NCBI RefSeq assembly: GCF_049562855.1
Contig: NZ_CP186925.1
Location: 496,001 to 560,000, forward strand
Direction: 5' to 3'
From: Ruminococcus_C callidus
GTDB lineage: Bacteria; Bacillota; Clostridia; Oscillospirales; Ruminococcaceae
Length of the DNA stretch: 64,000 nt
Shown here: positions 52,950 to 59,934 of the stretch, one piece after another
How the letters are laid out: each line of letters begins with the position of its first letter
Numbering within the stretch: position 1 is the stretch's first letter
Made by a program: the position numbers and the translations under genes
The notes under the pieces: generated by a model
Database searches by the model: none
What the model was told of the DNA's origin: nothing
What the model saw: the letters and a program-made list of their open reading frames with translations, nothing else

Positions 52950-54023
52950 ATGCCTTTGATCAGTCTTTGCATGATCGTGCGAAATGAAGAAGCGGTGCTG
53001 GGGCGGTGTCTGGATTCGGTGGCAGATCTGGTAGATGAGATCATTTTGGTGGACACCGGCTCCACCGACAACACCAAGGCAGTGGCTGCGGAATATGCCG
53101 CCAAAATTTATGATTTTCCGTGGTGCGACGATTTTTCCGCGGCACGGAACTACGCCGTTTCCCAAGCCGTAGGAGATTACTGGCTGTGGCTGGACGCGGA
53201 CGATGTCATCGAGGGGGAAAACCACGAAAAGCTGCGAAAAATCCTGGAGGCTCCGGAAGCAGACATGGTATTTCTTCCTTACTGGCTCAGCTTTGACGCT
53301 GCCGGAACGCCCCAGATGATCTCCCGGCGAGAACGGATTTTCCGGCGGAGCCGCGGCTATCGTTTCACCGGAGCCGTACATGAAGCCGTGGTGCCCTCCG
53401 GCAGTATCCGCTACGGCGATGCGGCAGTGTCCCACCGGAAGCCGCACGCCGGCGACCCTGACCGGAATCTGCACATTTATCAGAAACTACTGCTGTCCGG
53501 CAAACGATTTTCGCCGCGGGAGCAGTACTATTATGCAAGGGAGCTTTGCGACCACGGAGCCTATCGGGCGGCACTGCCGGTGCTGGAACAGTTTTTGCAG
53601 GAGGGCAGGGGCTGGACACCGGACAACATCGGTGCATGCCTGCTTGCAGGTCGCTGCTATGCCCGGCTGGAACAGCCCGACGAGGCAATGCAAAGTCTGT
53701 TCCGTTCGTTCTGCTACGGCATTCCCCAGCCGGAGATCTGCTGCGAGATCGGCGGGCTGTTTCTGGAGCGGCAGCAGTACCCGCAGGCAGCTTTCTGGTA
53801 TCATCTGGCAATCGAAACCGGTCACCAGCCCCACGAGGGCTTCTGGCGGCAGGAGTGCTGTGACTATCTGCCGGCGATCCAGCTGTGCGTGTGCTATGAC
53901 CGTATGGGTGACATTTCCACGGCGGCAGCATATAATGCATTGGCAGGCAGTTTTCGCCGCGGCGATGCGGCAGTGGCGTATAACCGGCAGTATTTCGCGG
54001 AAAAGGCTGCCCGCCGGAAATGA
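52950..54023 (+). CDS. Family 2 glycosyltransferase with TPR-like C-terminus
   Basis: 357 aa. ATG 52950 has an AGGAGGA 6 nt upstream; the ATG at 52944 touches it. The GT-A domain begins MPLISLCMIVRNEEAVLGRC; nucleotide-sugar contacts are likely in EIILVDTGSTDNT and the metal-binding DxD in WLWLDADDVIEG. FRRSRGYRFTGAVHEAV is typical of SunS/GT2 proteins that modify proteins or peptides. The C-terminal half (about residues 190-350) is helical with TPR-like repeats (YARELCDHGAYRAALPVLEQ). No membrane helix. 20 nt before a collagen-like gene rich in Thr, so the likely acceptor is that protein. A weak TTGCGT/TACAAT promoter may lie near 52822-52850. Confidence 0.88.
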   Translation: MPLISLCMIVRNEEAVLGRCLDSVADLVDEIILVDTGSTDNTKAVAAEYAAKIYDFPWCDDFSAARNYAVSQAVGDYWLWLDADDVIEGENHEKLRKILEAPEADMVFLPYWLSFDAAGTPQMISRRERIFRRSRGYRFTGAVHEAVVPSGSIRYGDAAVSHRKPHAGDPDRNLHIYQKLLLSGKRFSPREQYYYARELCDHGAYRAALPVLEQFLQEGRGWTPDNIGACLLAGRCYARLEQPDEAMQSLFRSFCYGIPQPEICCEIGGLFLERQQYPQAAFWYHLAIETGHQPHEGFWRQECCDYLPAIQLCVCYDRMGDISTAAAYNALAGSFRRGDAAVAYNRQYFAEKAARRK

Positions 54024-54043
54024 TGCGAAAGGAGCGATATAGA

Positions 54044-54799
54044 ATGGCATATTGTAATTGCGGAGAACCCAGCCAGCCTGACCGCTGCTGCATGCCGGCA
54101 CCGCCGCCTGTGCCCTGTTGTCTGCAAGGTCCGGCAGGTGTGACCGGTCCGGTCGGTGCGACAGGTCCTACCGGTGCCACAGGTGCGGACGGTGCCGTTG
54201 GTGCAACAGGTCCTACCGGTGCCACAGGTGCAGACGGTGCCGTTGGTGCGACAGGTCCCACCGGTGCCACAGGTGCAGACGGTGCAGTTGGTGCGACAGG
54301 TCCCACCGGTGCCACAGGTGCAGACGGTGCCGTTGGTGCAACAGGTCCTACCGGTGCCACAGGTGCGGACGGTGCCGTTGGTGCGACAGGTCCCACCGGT
54401 GCCACAGGTGCAGCCGGTGCCGTTGGTGCGACAGGTCCTACCGGTGCCACAGGTGCAGCCGGTGCCGTTGGTGCAACAGGTCCTACCGGTGCCACAGGTG
54501 CGGACGGTGCCGTTGGTGCAACAGGTCCTACCGGTGCCACAGGTGCAGACGGTGCCGTTGGTGCAACAGGTCCCACCGGTGCCACAGGTGCAGACGGTGC
54601 CGTTGGTGCGACAGGTCCCACCGGTGCCACAGGTGCAGACGGTGCCGTTGGTGCGACAGGTCCCACCGGTGCAACTGGTGCCGCCGGTGTCGTTACGCCG
54701 GCAGCTGCGGTAGCGGAGGCCAGCAGCGTGGATAACATTGTGGAGCAGTTCAACCTGCTGCTGCGAAATATGCGGGAAGCAGGTCTGCTGGAGTCTTAA
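54044..54799 (+). CDS. Collagen-like Gly-X-Y repeat protein
   Basis: 251 aa; ATG 54044 after AAAGGAG. A short Cys-rich head (MAYCNCGEPSQPDRCCMPAP, then PCC) leads into about 57 Gly-X-Y triplets from residue 32, mostly in a 15-residue unit GATGPTGATGADGAV repeated about 12 times (45-bp DNA repeat). Thr occupies the third position of many triplets. The C-terminus (NIVEQFNLLLRNMREAGLLE) is the non-collagenous end seen in clostridial exosporium-like collagen proteins. No signal peptide. Probably a trimeric surface or filament protein O-glycosylated by the upstream enzyme (inference). Cys residues in the head could crosslink trimers. Confidence 0.88.
   Translation: MAYCNCGEPSQPDRCCMPAPPPVPCCLQGPAGVTGPVGATGPTGATGADGAVGATGPTGATGADGAVGATGPTGATGADGAVGATGPTGATGADGAVGATGPTGATGADGAVGATGPTGATGAAGAVGATGPTGATGAAGAVGATGPTGATGADGAVGATGPTGATGADGAVGATGPTGATGADGAVGATGPTGATGADGAVGATGPTGATGAAGVVTPAAAVAEASSVDNIVEQFNLLLRNMREAGLLES
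54155..54680 (+). repeat. 45-bp coding tandem repeat of the collagen-like gene
   Basis: About 12 units beginning GGTGCGACAGGTCCTACCGG or close variants. Units differ by synonymous changes and GAC/GCC (Asp/Ala) at one codon. Prone to length variation without frameshift. Confidence 0.92.
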
Positions 54800-54811
54800 G
54801 AATCAGAAAAG

Positions 54812-54841
54812 GCTGTCCTTTCTCAAAAGGGCAGCTTTTTT
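54812..54841 (+). terminator. Terminator of the glycosyltransferase-collagen cassette
   Basis: GCTGTCCTTT pairs with AAAAGGGCAGC, followed by a T run. Confidence 0.8.
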
Positions 54842-54891
54842 CTATGCAGACGTGCGTTTCAGCGTGGACGTGCGGACAAATGCAGTTCACC

Positions 54892-54948
54892 CTGCGGAAT
54901 CCCATGGCATAAAAATAACCGCATTTTCCGGCAAAAAAGCCCTTGACA
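54892..54948 (-). repeat. Right boundary inverted repeat of the cassette
   Basis: CTGCGGAATCCCATGGCATA to the R1 antitoxin -35 box; inverted counterpart of 52749-52805. Confidence 0.85.
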
Positions 54949-54977
54949 AATGCGGCGTTCTGACGTATAATAGAGAT

Positions 54978-55079
54978 AGAAAGAGCATACCAGTAGACGG
55001 TCTGCTCCCACTGCTTTAGATTAAAAAAGATTTAACCGCCGCAAGTTTGGTCGCTTATGGGCGGTTATTTCTTTTTCTT
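54978..55079 (+). ncRNA. Antisense antitoxin-like RNA of module R1
   Basis: -35 at 54943-54948, -10 at 54966-54971 (17-nt spacer). Ends at the shared hairpin 55034-55066. Innermost right module. Confidence 0.7.
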
Positions 55080-55202
55080 GCCGTGGTGATTCTGATTACT
55101 ATTTCTATGATTATAGTAAATGTACAAGATCACGCTGATCAAATCCAGCAGAAAGCTGCCGATTCTCAGCAAATCACCTAAAGTGATGTATTGATCCATC
55201 AT
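55065..55202 (-). CDS. Toxin-like peptide R1 (type B variant)
   Basis: 45 aa. It starts MMDQYITLGDLLRIGSFLLD and differs from L2 by V6I, F8L, K13R and K33R. Promoter (minus strand): -35 at 55321-55326, -10 at 55298-55303. Its terminator loop is different from L2, R2 and R4. Confidence 0.75.
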   Translation of the reverse strand: MMDQYITLGDLLRIGSFLLDLISVILYIYYNHRNSNQNHHGKKKK

Positions 55203-55410
55203 ACCGATCACCTCCCAACTGTTGTAAATTCAGCAGTGGGAGTGGAAGCAAAAGAAAATTCAAACCGCCTACCGTTTCAGGTATGCCCTCGAAATCCAGT
55301 ATACCACACTTTGCAAAAAATGTCAAACGATAGTTTTCAGTATAAAATCAGCCGCATTTCCCGGCAAAAAAGCCCTTGACAAATGCGGCGTTCTGACGTA
55401 TAATAGAGAT

Positions 55411-55507
55411 AGAAAGAGCACACCAGTAGACGGTCTGCTCCCACTGCATTATGTTAAAGAATAACCGCCGCAGTTTGGACGCTTTGGGCGGTTATTTCTT
55501 TTTCTTG
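55411..55507 (+). ncRNA. Antisense antitoxin-like RNA of module R2
   Basis: -35 at 55376-55381, -10 at 55399-55404. Shared hairpin 55463-55493. Confidence 0.7.
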
Positions 55508-55629
55508 CCGTGGTGATTCTGATTACTATTTTTATGATTATAGTAAATGTACAAGATCACGCTAATGCAATCCAGCAGAAAGCTGCCGATTCTCAGCAAA
55601 TCACCTAAAGTGATGTATTGATCCATCAT
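55492..55629 (-). CDS. Toxin-like peptide R2 (type B variant)
   Basis: 45 aa. As R1 but with Cys for Leu after SFLLD and Lys at position 33. Promoter (minus): -35 at 55746-55751, -10 at 55723-55728. The coding sequence is near-identical to R1, yet the terminator loop is distinct. Confidence 0.75.
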   Translation of the reverse strand: MMDQYITLGDLLRIGSFLLDCISVILYIYYNHKNSNQNHHGKKKK

Positions 55630-55811
55630 ACCGATCACCTCCCATCTGTTCCAATGAGCAGTGGGAGCAAAAATCAGAAAAAGACTTGACCGCCTACCGT
55701 TTCAGGTATGCCCTCGAAGTTTAGTATACCATACTTTGCAAAAAATGTCAAACGACAGTTTTCAGCAAAAAAGCCCTTGACAAACAGGGCGTTCTGGCGT
55801 ATAATAAAGAT

Positions 55812-55908
55812 AGAAAGAGCATACCAGTAGACGGTCTGCTCCCAATATGTGATTATTTGAAATAACCGCCTTTAGTTGGAAGCTTGGGGGCGGTTATTTC
55901 CGTTTCTT
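55812..55908 (+). ncRNA. Antisense antitoxin-like RNA of module R3
   Basis: -35 at 55777-55782, -10 at 55800-55805. Shared hairpin 55864-55895, same loop as L3. Confidence 0.7.
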
Positions 55909-55986
55909 GAAGTTTAAGTAGGCAAGATATGCCTTGAAGACTTCGCAAACCATGCTAATGCACTTGACGAGAATGTCCAGGTTCAT
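55894..55986 (-). CDS. Toxin-like peptide R3 (type C)
   Basis: 30 aa, identical to L3. Promoter (minus): -35 at 56077-56082, TATAAT at 56054-56059. Its leader has a C-to-T change in the otherwise invariant AAACGGTAGG motif and GGGAGAAGGGAG... type drift in the SD hairpin loop (CCCTTCTGGGAG on the plus strand). Confidence 0.75.
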   Translation of the reverse strand: MNLDILVKCISMVCEVFKAYLAYLNFKKRK

Positions 55987-56142
55987 TTGCACTCACTCCC
56001 TTCTGGGAGCAGGAATCGACCGCCTACCATTTCAGGTATGCCCTCGGTTTTTTATTATATCACACTACGCGAAAAATGTCAAACGATAGTTTTCAACAAA
56101 AAAGCTCTTGACAAACAGGGCGTTCTGACGTATAATAGAGAT

Positions 56143-56237
56143 AGAAAGAGCATACCAGTAGACGGTCTGCTCCCACTGCTTGAGTTAAGATTTAACCGCC
56201 GCGAGTTGGTAGCTGGGGCGGTTATTTCTTTTTCTTG
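56143..56237 (+). ncRNA. Antisense antitoxin-like RNA of module R4
   Basis: -35 at 56108-56113, -10 at 56131-56136. Shared hairpin 56194-56223, same loop as L2. Confidence 0.7.
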
Positions 56238-56359
56238 CCGTGGTGATTCTGATTACTATTTTTATGATTATAGTAAATGTACAAGATCACGCTGATCAAA
56301 TCCAGCAGAAAGCTGCCGATCTTCAGCAAATCACCAAAGGTGACATATTGATCCATCAT
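56222..56359 (-). CDS. Toxin-like peptide R4 (type B)
   Basis: 45 aa, identical to L2. Promoter (minus): -35 at 56464-56469, -10 at 56441-56446. Confidence 0.75.
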   Translation of the reverse strand: MMDQYVTFGDLLKIGSFLLDLISVILYIYYNHKNSNQNHHGKKKK

Positions 56360-56553
56360 ACCGATCACCTCCCATCTGTTCCAATGAGCAGTGGGAGCAG
56401 AAACAAACCGCCTACCGTTTCAGGTATGCCCTCAAAATTTAGTATACCACACTTTGCAAAAAATGTCAAACGATAGTTTTCAGTATAAAATCAGCCGCAT
56501 TTCCCGGCAAAAAAGCCCTTGACAAATGCGGCGTTCTGACGTATAATAAAGAT

Positions 56554-56655
56554 AGAAAGAGCACACCAGTAGACGGTCTGCTCCCACTGCAGATAGTTAA
56601 AAAGATTTAACCGCCACATGTTTGGAAGACGTAGGGGCGGTTATTTCTTTTTCTT
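56554..56655 (+). ncRNA. Antisense antitoxin-like RNA of module R5
   Basis: -35 at 56519-56524, -10 at 56542-56547. Shared hairpin 56609-56642. Confidence 0.7.
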
Positions 56656-56766
56656 CTTGTGATCACGGTTGTCATGTTTTTTACACAATGAAACGATGAA
56701 TGTTGCCAGAGAAATCAGAAACGTTCCGATTTCCAGCAAATCACGAAATGTAACAAAACTATCCAA
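56641..56766 (-). CDS. Toxin-like peptide R5 (type E), TTG start
   Basis: 41 aa from TTG 56766, with GGGAGGTG 6 nt upstream; no ATG is available in frame. It opens MDSFVTFRDLLEIGTFLISL, continues ATFIVSLCKK and ends in HKKKKK. It is the member closest in pattern to holin-like/TxpA toxins. Promoter (minus): -35 at 56871-56876, -10 at 56848-56853. Confidence 0.7.
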   Translation of the reverse strand: MDSFVTFRDLLEIGTFLISLATFIVSLCKKHDNRDHKKKKK

Positions 56767-56960
56767 TGCAATCACCTCCCATCTGTTCCAATGAGCAGTG
56801 GGAGCAGGAATCGACCGCCTACCGTTTCAGGTATGCCCTCAAAATTCAGTATACCACACTTTGCAAAAAATGTCAAACGATAGTTTTCAGCATAAAAGCA
56901 GCCGCATTTCTCGGCAAAAAAGCCCTTGACAAATGCGGCGTTCTGACGTATAATAAAGAT

Positions 56961-57056
56961 AGAAAGAGCATACCAGTAGACGGTCTGCTCCCAATATGTG
57001 ATTATTTGAAATAACCGCCTTTAGTTGGAAGCTTGGGGGCGGTTATTTCCGTTTCT
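56961..57056 (+). ncRNA. Antisense antitoxin-like RNA of module R6
   Basis: -35 at 56926-56931, -10 at 56949-56954. Shared hairpin 57013-57044, same loop as L3. Confidence 0.7.
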
Positions 57057-57135
57057 TGAAGTTTAAGTAGGCAAGATATGCCTTGAAGACTTCGCAAACC
57101 ATGCTAATGCACTTGACGAGAATGTCCAGGTTCAT
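57043..57135 (-). CDS. Toxin-like peptide R6 (type C)
   Basis: 30 aa, identical to L3. Promoter (minus): -35 at 57225-57230, -10 at 57202-57207. Confidence 0.75.
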   Translation of the reverse strand: MNLDILVKCISMVCEVFKAYLAYLNFKKRK

Positions 57136-57314
57136 TTGCACTCACTCCCTTCCGGGAGCAGGAATCGACCGCCTACCGTTTCAGGTATGCCCTCAAAATT
57201 CAGTATACCACACTTTGCGAAAAATGTCAAACGACAGTTTTCAACATAAAAGCAGCCGCATTTCTCGGCAAAAAAGCCCTTGACAAATGCGGCGTTCTGA
57301 CGTATAATAAAGAT

Positions 57315-57406
57315 AGAAAGAGCATACCAGTAGACGGTCTGCTCCCAATAAGTTACTTAAAATAACCGCCTTGAGTTGCAGCTGTAGGGCGGTTATTTCC
57401 GTTTAT
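57315..57406 (+). ncRNA. Antisense antitoxin-like RNA of module R7
   Basis: -35 at 57280-57285, -10 at 57303-57308. Shared hairpin 57364-57394. Confidence 0.7.
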
Positions 57407-57503
57407 CATCATGATGATTGGAACGCAGAATCGCTATCTGAATCAATGTAAGTATGAGCCATGCGAAAAAACGCAGCTGCTCCCATGTTACAAAGTTCTC
57501 CAT
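57393..57503 (-). CDS. Toxin-like peptide R7 (type F)
   Basis: 36 aa from ATG 57503, about 8 nt after GGGAGG; another in-frame ATG at 57509 is too close. It starts MENFVTWEQLRFFAWLILTL and ends HHDDKRK. Promoter (minus): -35 at 57609-57614, -10 at 57586-57591. Outermost right module. Confidence 0.72.
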   Translation of the reverse strand: MENFVTWEQLRFFAWLILTLIQIAILRSNHHDDKRK

Positions 57504-57616
57504 GCACATCACCTCCCATCGATTTTGATAAAATCATGGGAGCGTGGAAAGACCGCCTACCGTTTCAGGTATGCCCTCAAAATTCAGTATACCACACTTT
57601 GCAAAAAATGTCAAAC

Positions 57617-57662
57617 AGCCGCATCACTGCCGGAGCGTTCCGGTGGGTGGTGCGGCTTTTTT
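57617..57662 (+). terminator. Strong hairpin at the outer edge of the right array
   Basis: AGCCGCATCAC... pairs with ...GTGGTGCGGCT around a second CCGGAGCGTTCCGG stem, followed by TTTTTT. No plus-strand gene ends just before it, so it may insulate the array. Confidence 0.7.
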
Positions 57663-57690
57663 GCTGCCGTGCAGTCGAGCCATTGCACGT

Positions 57691-57712
57691 CTATACTATT
57701 ATAATAGTATAG
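57691..57712. promoter_or_regulatory. 22-bp perfect palindrome, operator-like
   Basis: CTATACTATTA followed by its exact reverse complement TAATAGTATAG. It contains TATAAT, so a bound repressor would cover a possible -10 box. It lies 240 bp upstream of the replisome organiser gene. Confidence 0.55.
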
Positions 57713-57832
57713 CATGTCATGTTCGATCTGTTTGCCCGGGCAGCACTGCCTCTCCCAACAGAACCTGCCCGAAACTTCCAGCAAACTTCCAATATTCCGA
57801 ACTTTCATCAGAAACTGTGTAAATTCTCGTTC

Positions 57833-57892
57833 AAAGTTGCACGCCGGCGTGCAACTTTTCCCCTCTGAGAGCCTATATATGGAGGGGCTTTT
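57833..57892 (+). terminator. 26-bp perfect palindrome plus a second hairpin
   Basis: AAAGTTGCACGCC and GGCGTGCAACTTT form a perfect palindrome at 57833-57858. AGCC...GGCT followed by TTTTTT lies at about 57872-57892. Both lie in the leader of the next gene and could attenuate it. Confidence 0.5.
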
Positions 57893-57954
57893 TTACATTG
57901 CGAAATGCCAGCCCGAAGCGTGCTCCGGACGGGCGGGAACAGGAGGAACTGCAC

Positions 57955-58809
57955 ATGCAAAGCAAACGGTTTTATTGGCTGAAATTACAGGAACATTTCT
58001 TTCAGGACAAGGCAGTGAAAAAACTGCGGCGAATGCCCAACGGGGATACCTGCGTGATGATCTATCTGAAAATGCTGTTGCTAAGCCTTTCCAGCAGCGG
58101 CGAGTTGTACTTCGACGGACTGGAGCCGGATTTTCACACGGAACTGGCACTGACACTGGACGAGGACGAAGAACTGGTCAGGGACACGCTGGAGTTTCTG
58201 ATGCGTGTGCACCGGCTGGAACAGAAGTCGGAAACGGTCTACTATCTTCCGGAGGTAGGTGCGGTGACGGGTTCGGAAAGTGCTTCTGCGGAACGCATGC
58301 GAAAAGCACGGCAGAAACCGGCAGATGCCAAGCCGCAGGAACCGGTTCAGGCACCGGCAGAAGCTTGTAACACCGAAGCTGCACATTGTGACACACCGGC
58401 TGCACATTGTGACGTAGAGAAAGAGATAGAGAAAGAGTTAGAGATAGAGAAAGAAACAGAGTCAGATGCAGAGAAAGAGTTGTTTCCGGAGAGCCAGACC
58501 GCTGCCGCGGCAGTTCCAGAAACAACCACCACAACCGGCAGCCGGAAAAAAAGGACTGCTTTTTCCAAGCCGACACTGGAGGAGATACGGAACTACTGCA
58601 TGCATCGGGGCAGCACGGTATCGGCAGAACAGTTTTACGACTACTACGAAGCCAACGGCTGGAACATCGGAAAGCACCCGATGCGGGACTGGAAAGCGGC
58701 TCTGCGGACATGGGAACGCCACGAAAAGCCGTCCTGTCCGGACAAACCCCAGCCCCCGCGGTGTGAAAATGCAGAGGCTTATGCGTCATTTGTCTATAAC
58801 CTGACATAA
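57955..58809 (+). CDS. Phage-type replisome organiser / DnaD-like protein
   Basis: 284 aa; ATG 57955 after AGGAGGA. The N-terminal domain (MQSKRFYWLKLQEHFFQDKA to about residue 105) matches the phage replisome organiser N-terminal winged helix. A linker of charged Glu/Lys repeats (EKEIEKELEIEKE) and Thr follows. The C-terminus has RNYCMHRGSTVSAEQFYDYY and GWNIGKHPMRDWKAALRTWE, common in phage replication proteins. It may open or mark origins and recruit the helicase loader. No other phage genes are seen nearby, so it is either domesticated or a remnant. Confidence 0.8.
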   Translation: MQSKRFYWLKLQEHFFQDKAVKKLRRMPNGDTCVMIYLKMLLLSLSSSGELYFDGLEPDFHTELALTLDEDEELVRDTLEFLMRVHRLEQKSETVYYLPEVGAVTGSESASAERMRKARQKPADAKPQEPVQAPAEACNTEAAHCDTPAAHCDVEKEIEKELEIEKETESDAEKELFPESQTAAAAVPETTTTTGSRKKRTAFSKPTLEEIRNYCMHRGSTVSAEQFYDYYEANGWNIGKHPMRDWKAALRTWERHEKPSCPDKPQPPRCENAEAYASFVYNLT

Positions 58810-58885
58810 GGAACACACTGCCGGAATCTGTCCTCTCAGTGCATGCCGGCTGAAAATATACCGAAATTCCGTGTTTTTTTCGGAG

Positions 58886-58971
58886 TTAACAAAGGACATG
58901 CCGCAAAACTTAACATTTAACCTAGATTTCACATTGCCGCGATAACAGACTTTACATAGGCTTGTTATAAT
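58886..58971 (+). promoter_or_regulatory. Possible Pho-regulated promoter of the pst operon
   Basis: TTAACA at 58886 and 58910, TTCACA at 58928, ATAACA at 58942 and TTTACA at 58951 resemble TT(A/T)ACA Pho-box hexamers, though spacing is not the regular 11 bp. TATAAT at 58966-58971 is a good -10 with no matching -35, as in activator-dependent promoters. Inference only. Confidence 0.4.
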
Positions 58972-59070
58972 AACATTGTTCATTGGAACAAGAATAAAAA
59001 ACGAAACACGATTCTGGGCAGAATCGGCAAGGGACACAGCGAAGCGTGTCCGGAAATGGAGTTATGCGTT

Positions 59071-59922
59071 ATGAAAAAAATGACAAAGATCGCGGCAGCA
59101 GTTGCAGCATTGGGCATGATGGCAAGCAGTCTGACAGGCTGCGGCGGCGGTGCTTCCGGAGCAATCTCCGTGATTACCCGTGAGGACGGTTCCGGCACCC
59201 GCGGAGCATTCACCGAACTGTGCGGCATCATGGAGGACGACAAGGACAACACAGTTTCCAGTGCAGAGGTCACGAACAGCACCGCAGTTATGCTGACGAC
59301 CGTTGCCGGCAATGCGGCTTCTATCGGCTATGTTTCTGTCGGCTCTCTGGACGATTCCGTCAAGGCTCTGGAAGTAGACGGCGTAGCACCCAGCGTGGAC
59401 ACCGTGGCCGACGGCAGCTATTCCATTTCCCGTCCGTTCAACATCGTCACCAAGGACGGCGAGGAACTGAGCGATGCGGCACAGGATTTCTTCAACTACA
59501 TCATGAGCACCGATGCCGCAGATGTCATCAGCAAAGAGGGCTATGTGGCACAGGGCACAGAAAGCTATACCTCCAACGGTGCAAAGGGCAGCGTGGTGGT
59601 TGCCGGTTCTTCTTCTGTCACACCGGTCATGACTAAGCTGAAAGAGGCTTACGCGGACGTGAATCCGGACGTGACCGTAGACGTACAGCAGAGCGACTCC
59701 ACCACCGGCGTGACTTCCACACAGGAGGGCGTATGCGACATCGGCATGGCTTCCCGCGAACTGAAGGACACTGAAACCGGCGTAAAGAGCACTGTTCTGG
59801 CAATGGACGGCATTGCAGTCATCGTCAACAAGGACAATTCTCTCGACGCGATTACCAAGGATCAGATCAAGCAGATCTACACCGGCGAGATCACAGAGTG
59901 GTCTGCGTTGACGGAACAGTAA
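59071..59922 (+). CDS. pstS: Phosphate-binding lipoprotein PstS, domains in permuted order
   Basis: 283 aa; ATG 59071 with GGAG 9 nt upstream. Lipoprotein signal with lipobox SLTGC. Binds phosphate outside the membrane and hands it to PstCA. The order of halves is unusual: ISVITREDGSGTRGAFTELC, normally in the second half of PstS, comes first (about residue 35). SVVVAGSSSVTPVMTKLKEA with IGMASRELKD and the end IKQIYTGEITEW, normally the first half, come last. This permuted form is found in other Clostridia PstS proteins as far as I recall. First gene of the pst operon. Confidence 0.9.
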   Translation: MKKMTKIAAAVAALGMMASSLTGCGGGASGAISVITREDGSGTRGAFTELCGIMEDDKDNTVSSAEVTNSTAVMLTTVAGNAASIGYVSVGSLDDSVKALEVDGVAPSVDTVADGSYSISRPFNIVTKDGEELSDAAQDFFNYIMSTDAADVISKEGYVAQGTESYTSNGAKGSVVVAGSSSVTPVMTKLKEAYADVNPDVTVDVQQSDSTTGVTSTQEGVCDIGMASRELKDTETGVKSTVLAMDGIAVIVNKDNSLDAITKDQIKQIYTGEITEWSALTEQ

Positions 59923-59934
59923 AAAAGGCTGCGA

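Larger units (their letters stand above)
54943..57614 (-). other. Right array: seven toxin-antitoxin-like modules, peptide genes on minus strand
   Basis: Modules R1-R7 have the same parts as the left array but in opposite orientation. In transcription order they run R7, R6, R5, R4, R3, R2, R1. The R4-R3 pair (about 55780-56480) is an inverted near-copy of L2-L3 (about 51300-52010), including the distinctive TATAATAAAAAA promoter of the type C member. Confidence 0.85.

Noticed and set aside
53365..54753. Long minus-strand ORF rich in Ala, Pro and Val opposite the collagen-like gene
   Set aside because: It is the complement of the Gly-X-Y repeat; no RBS or recognisable domain.
50897..57614. 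Regularly spaced repeats as a CRISPR array
   Set aside because: Units are about 400 bp with internal promoters, ORFs and terminators, not 25-40 bp repeats with equal spacers; no cas genes are present.
50897..57614. Small peptides as bacteriocins or glycocins modified by the adjacent glycosyltransferase
   Set aside because: No leader peptides, transporter or immunity genes are seen, and the convergent antisense promoter with shared terminator in all 12 units fits type I toxin-antitoxin loci better. Not fully excluded.
57955..58809. A resident prophage around the replisome organiser
   Set aside because: No integrase, terminase, capsid or lysis genes follow; the next genes are the pst operon.
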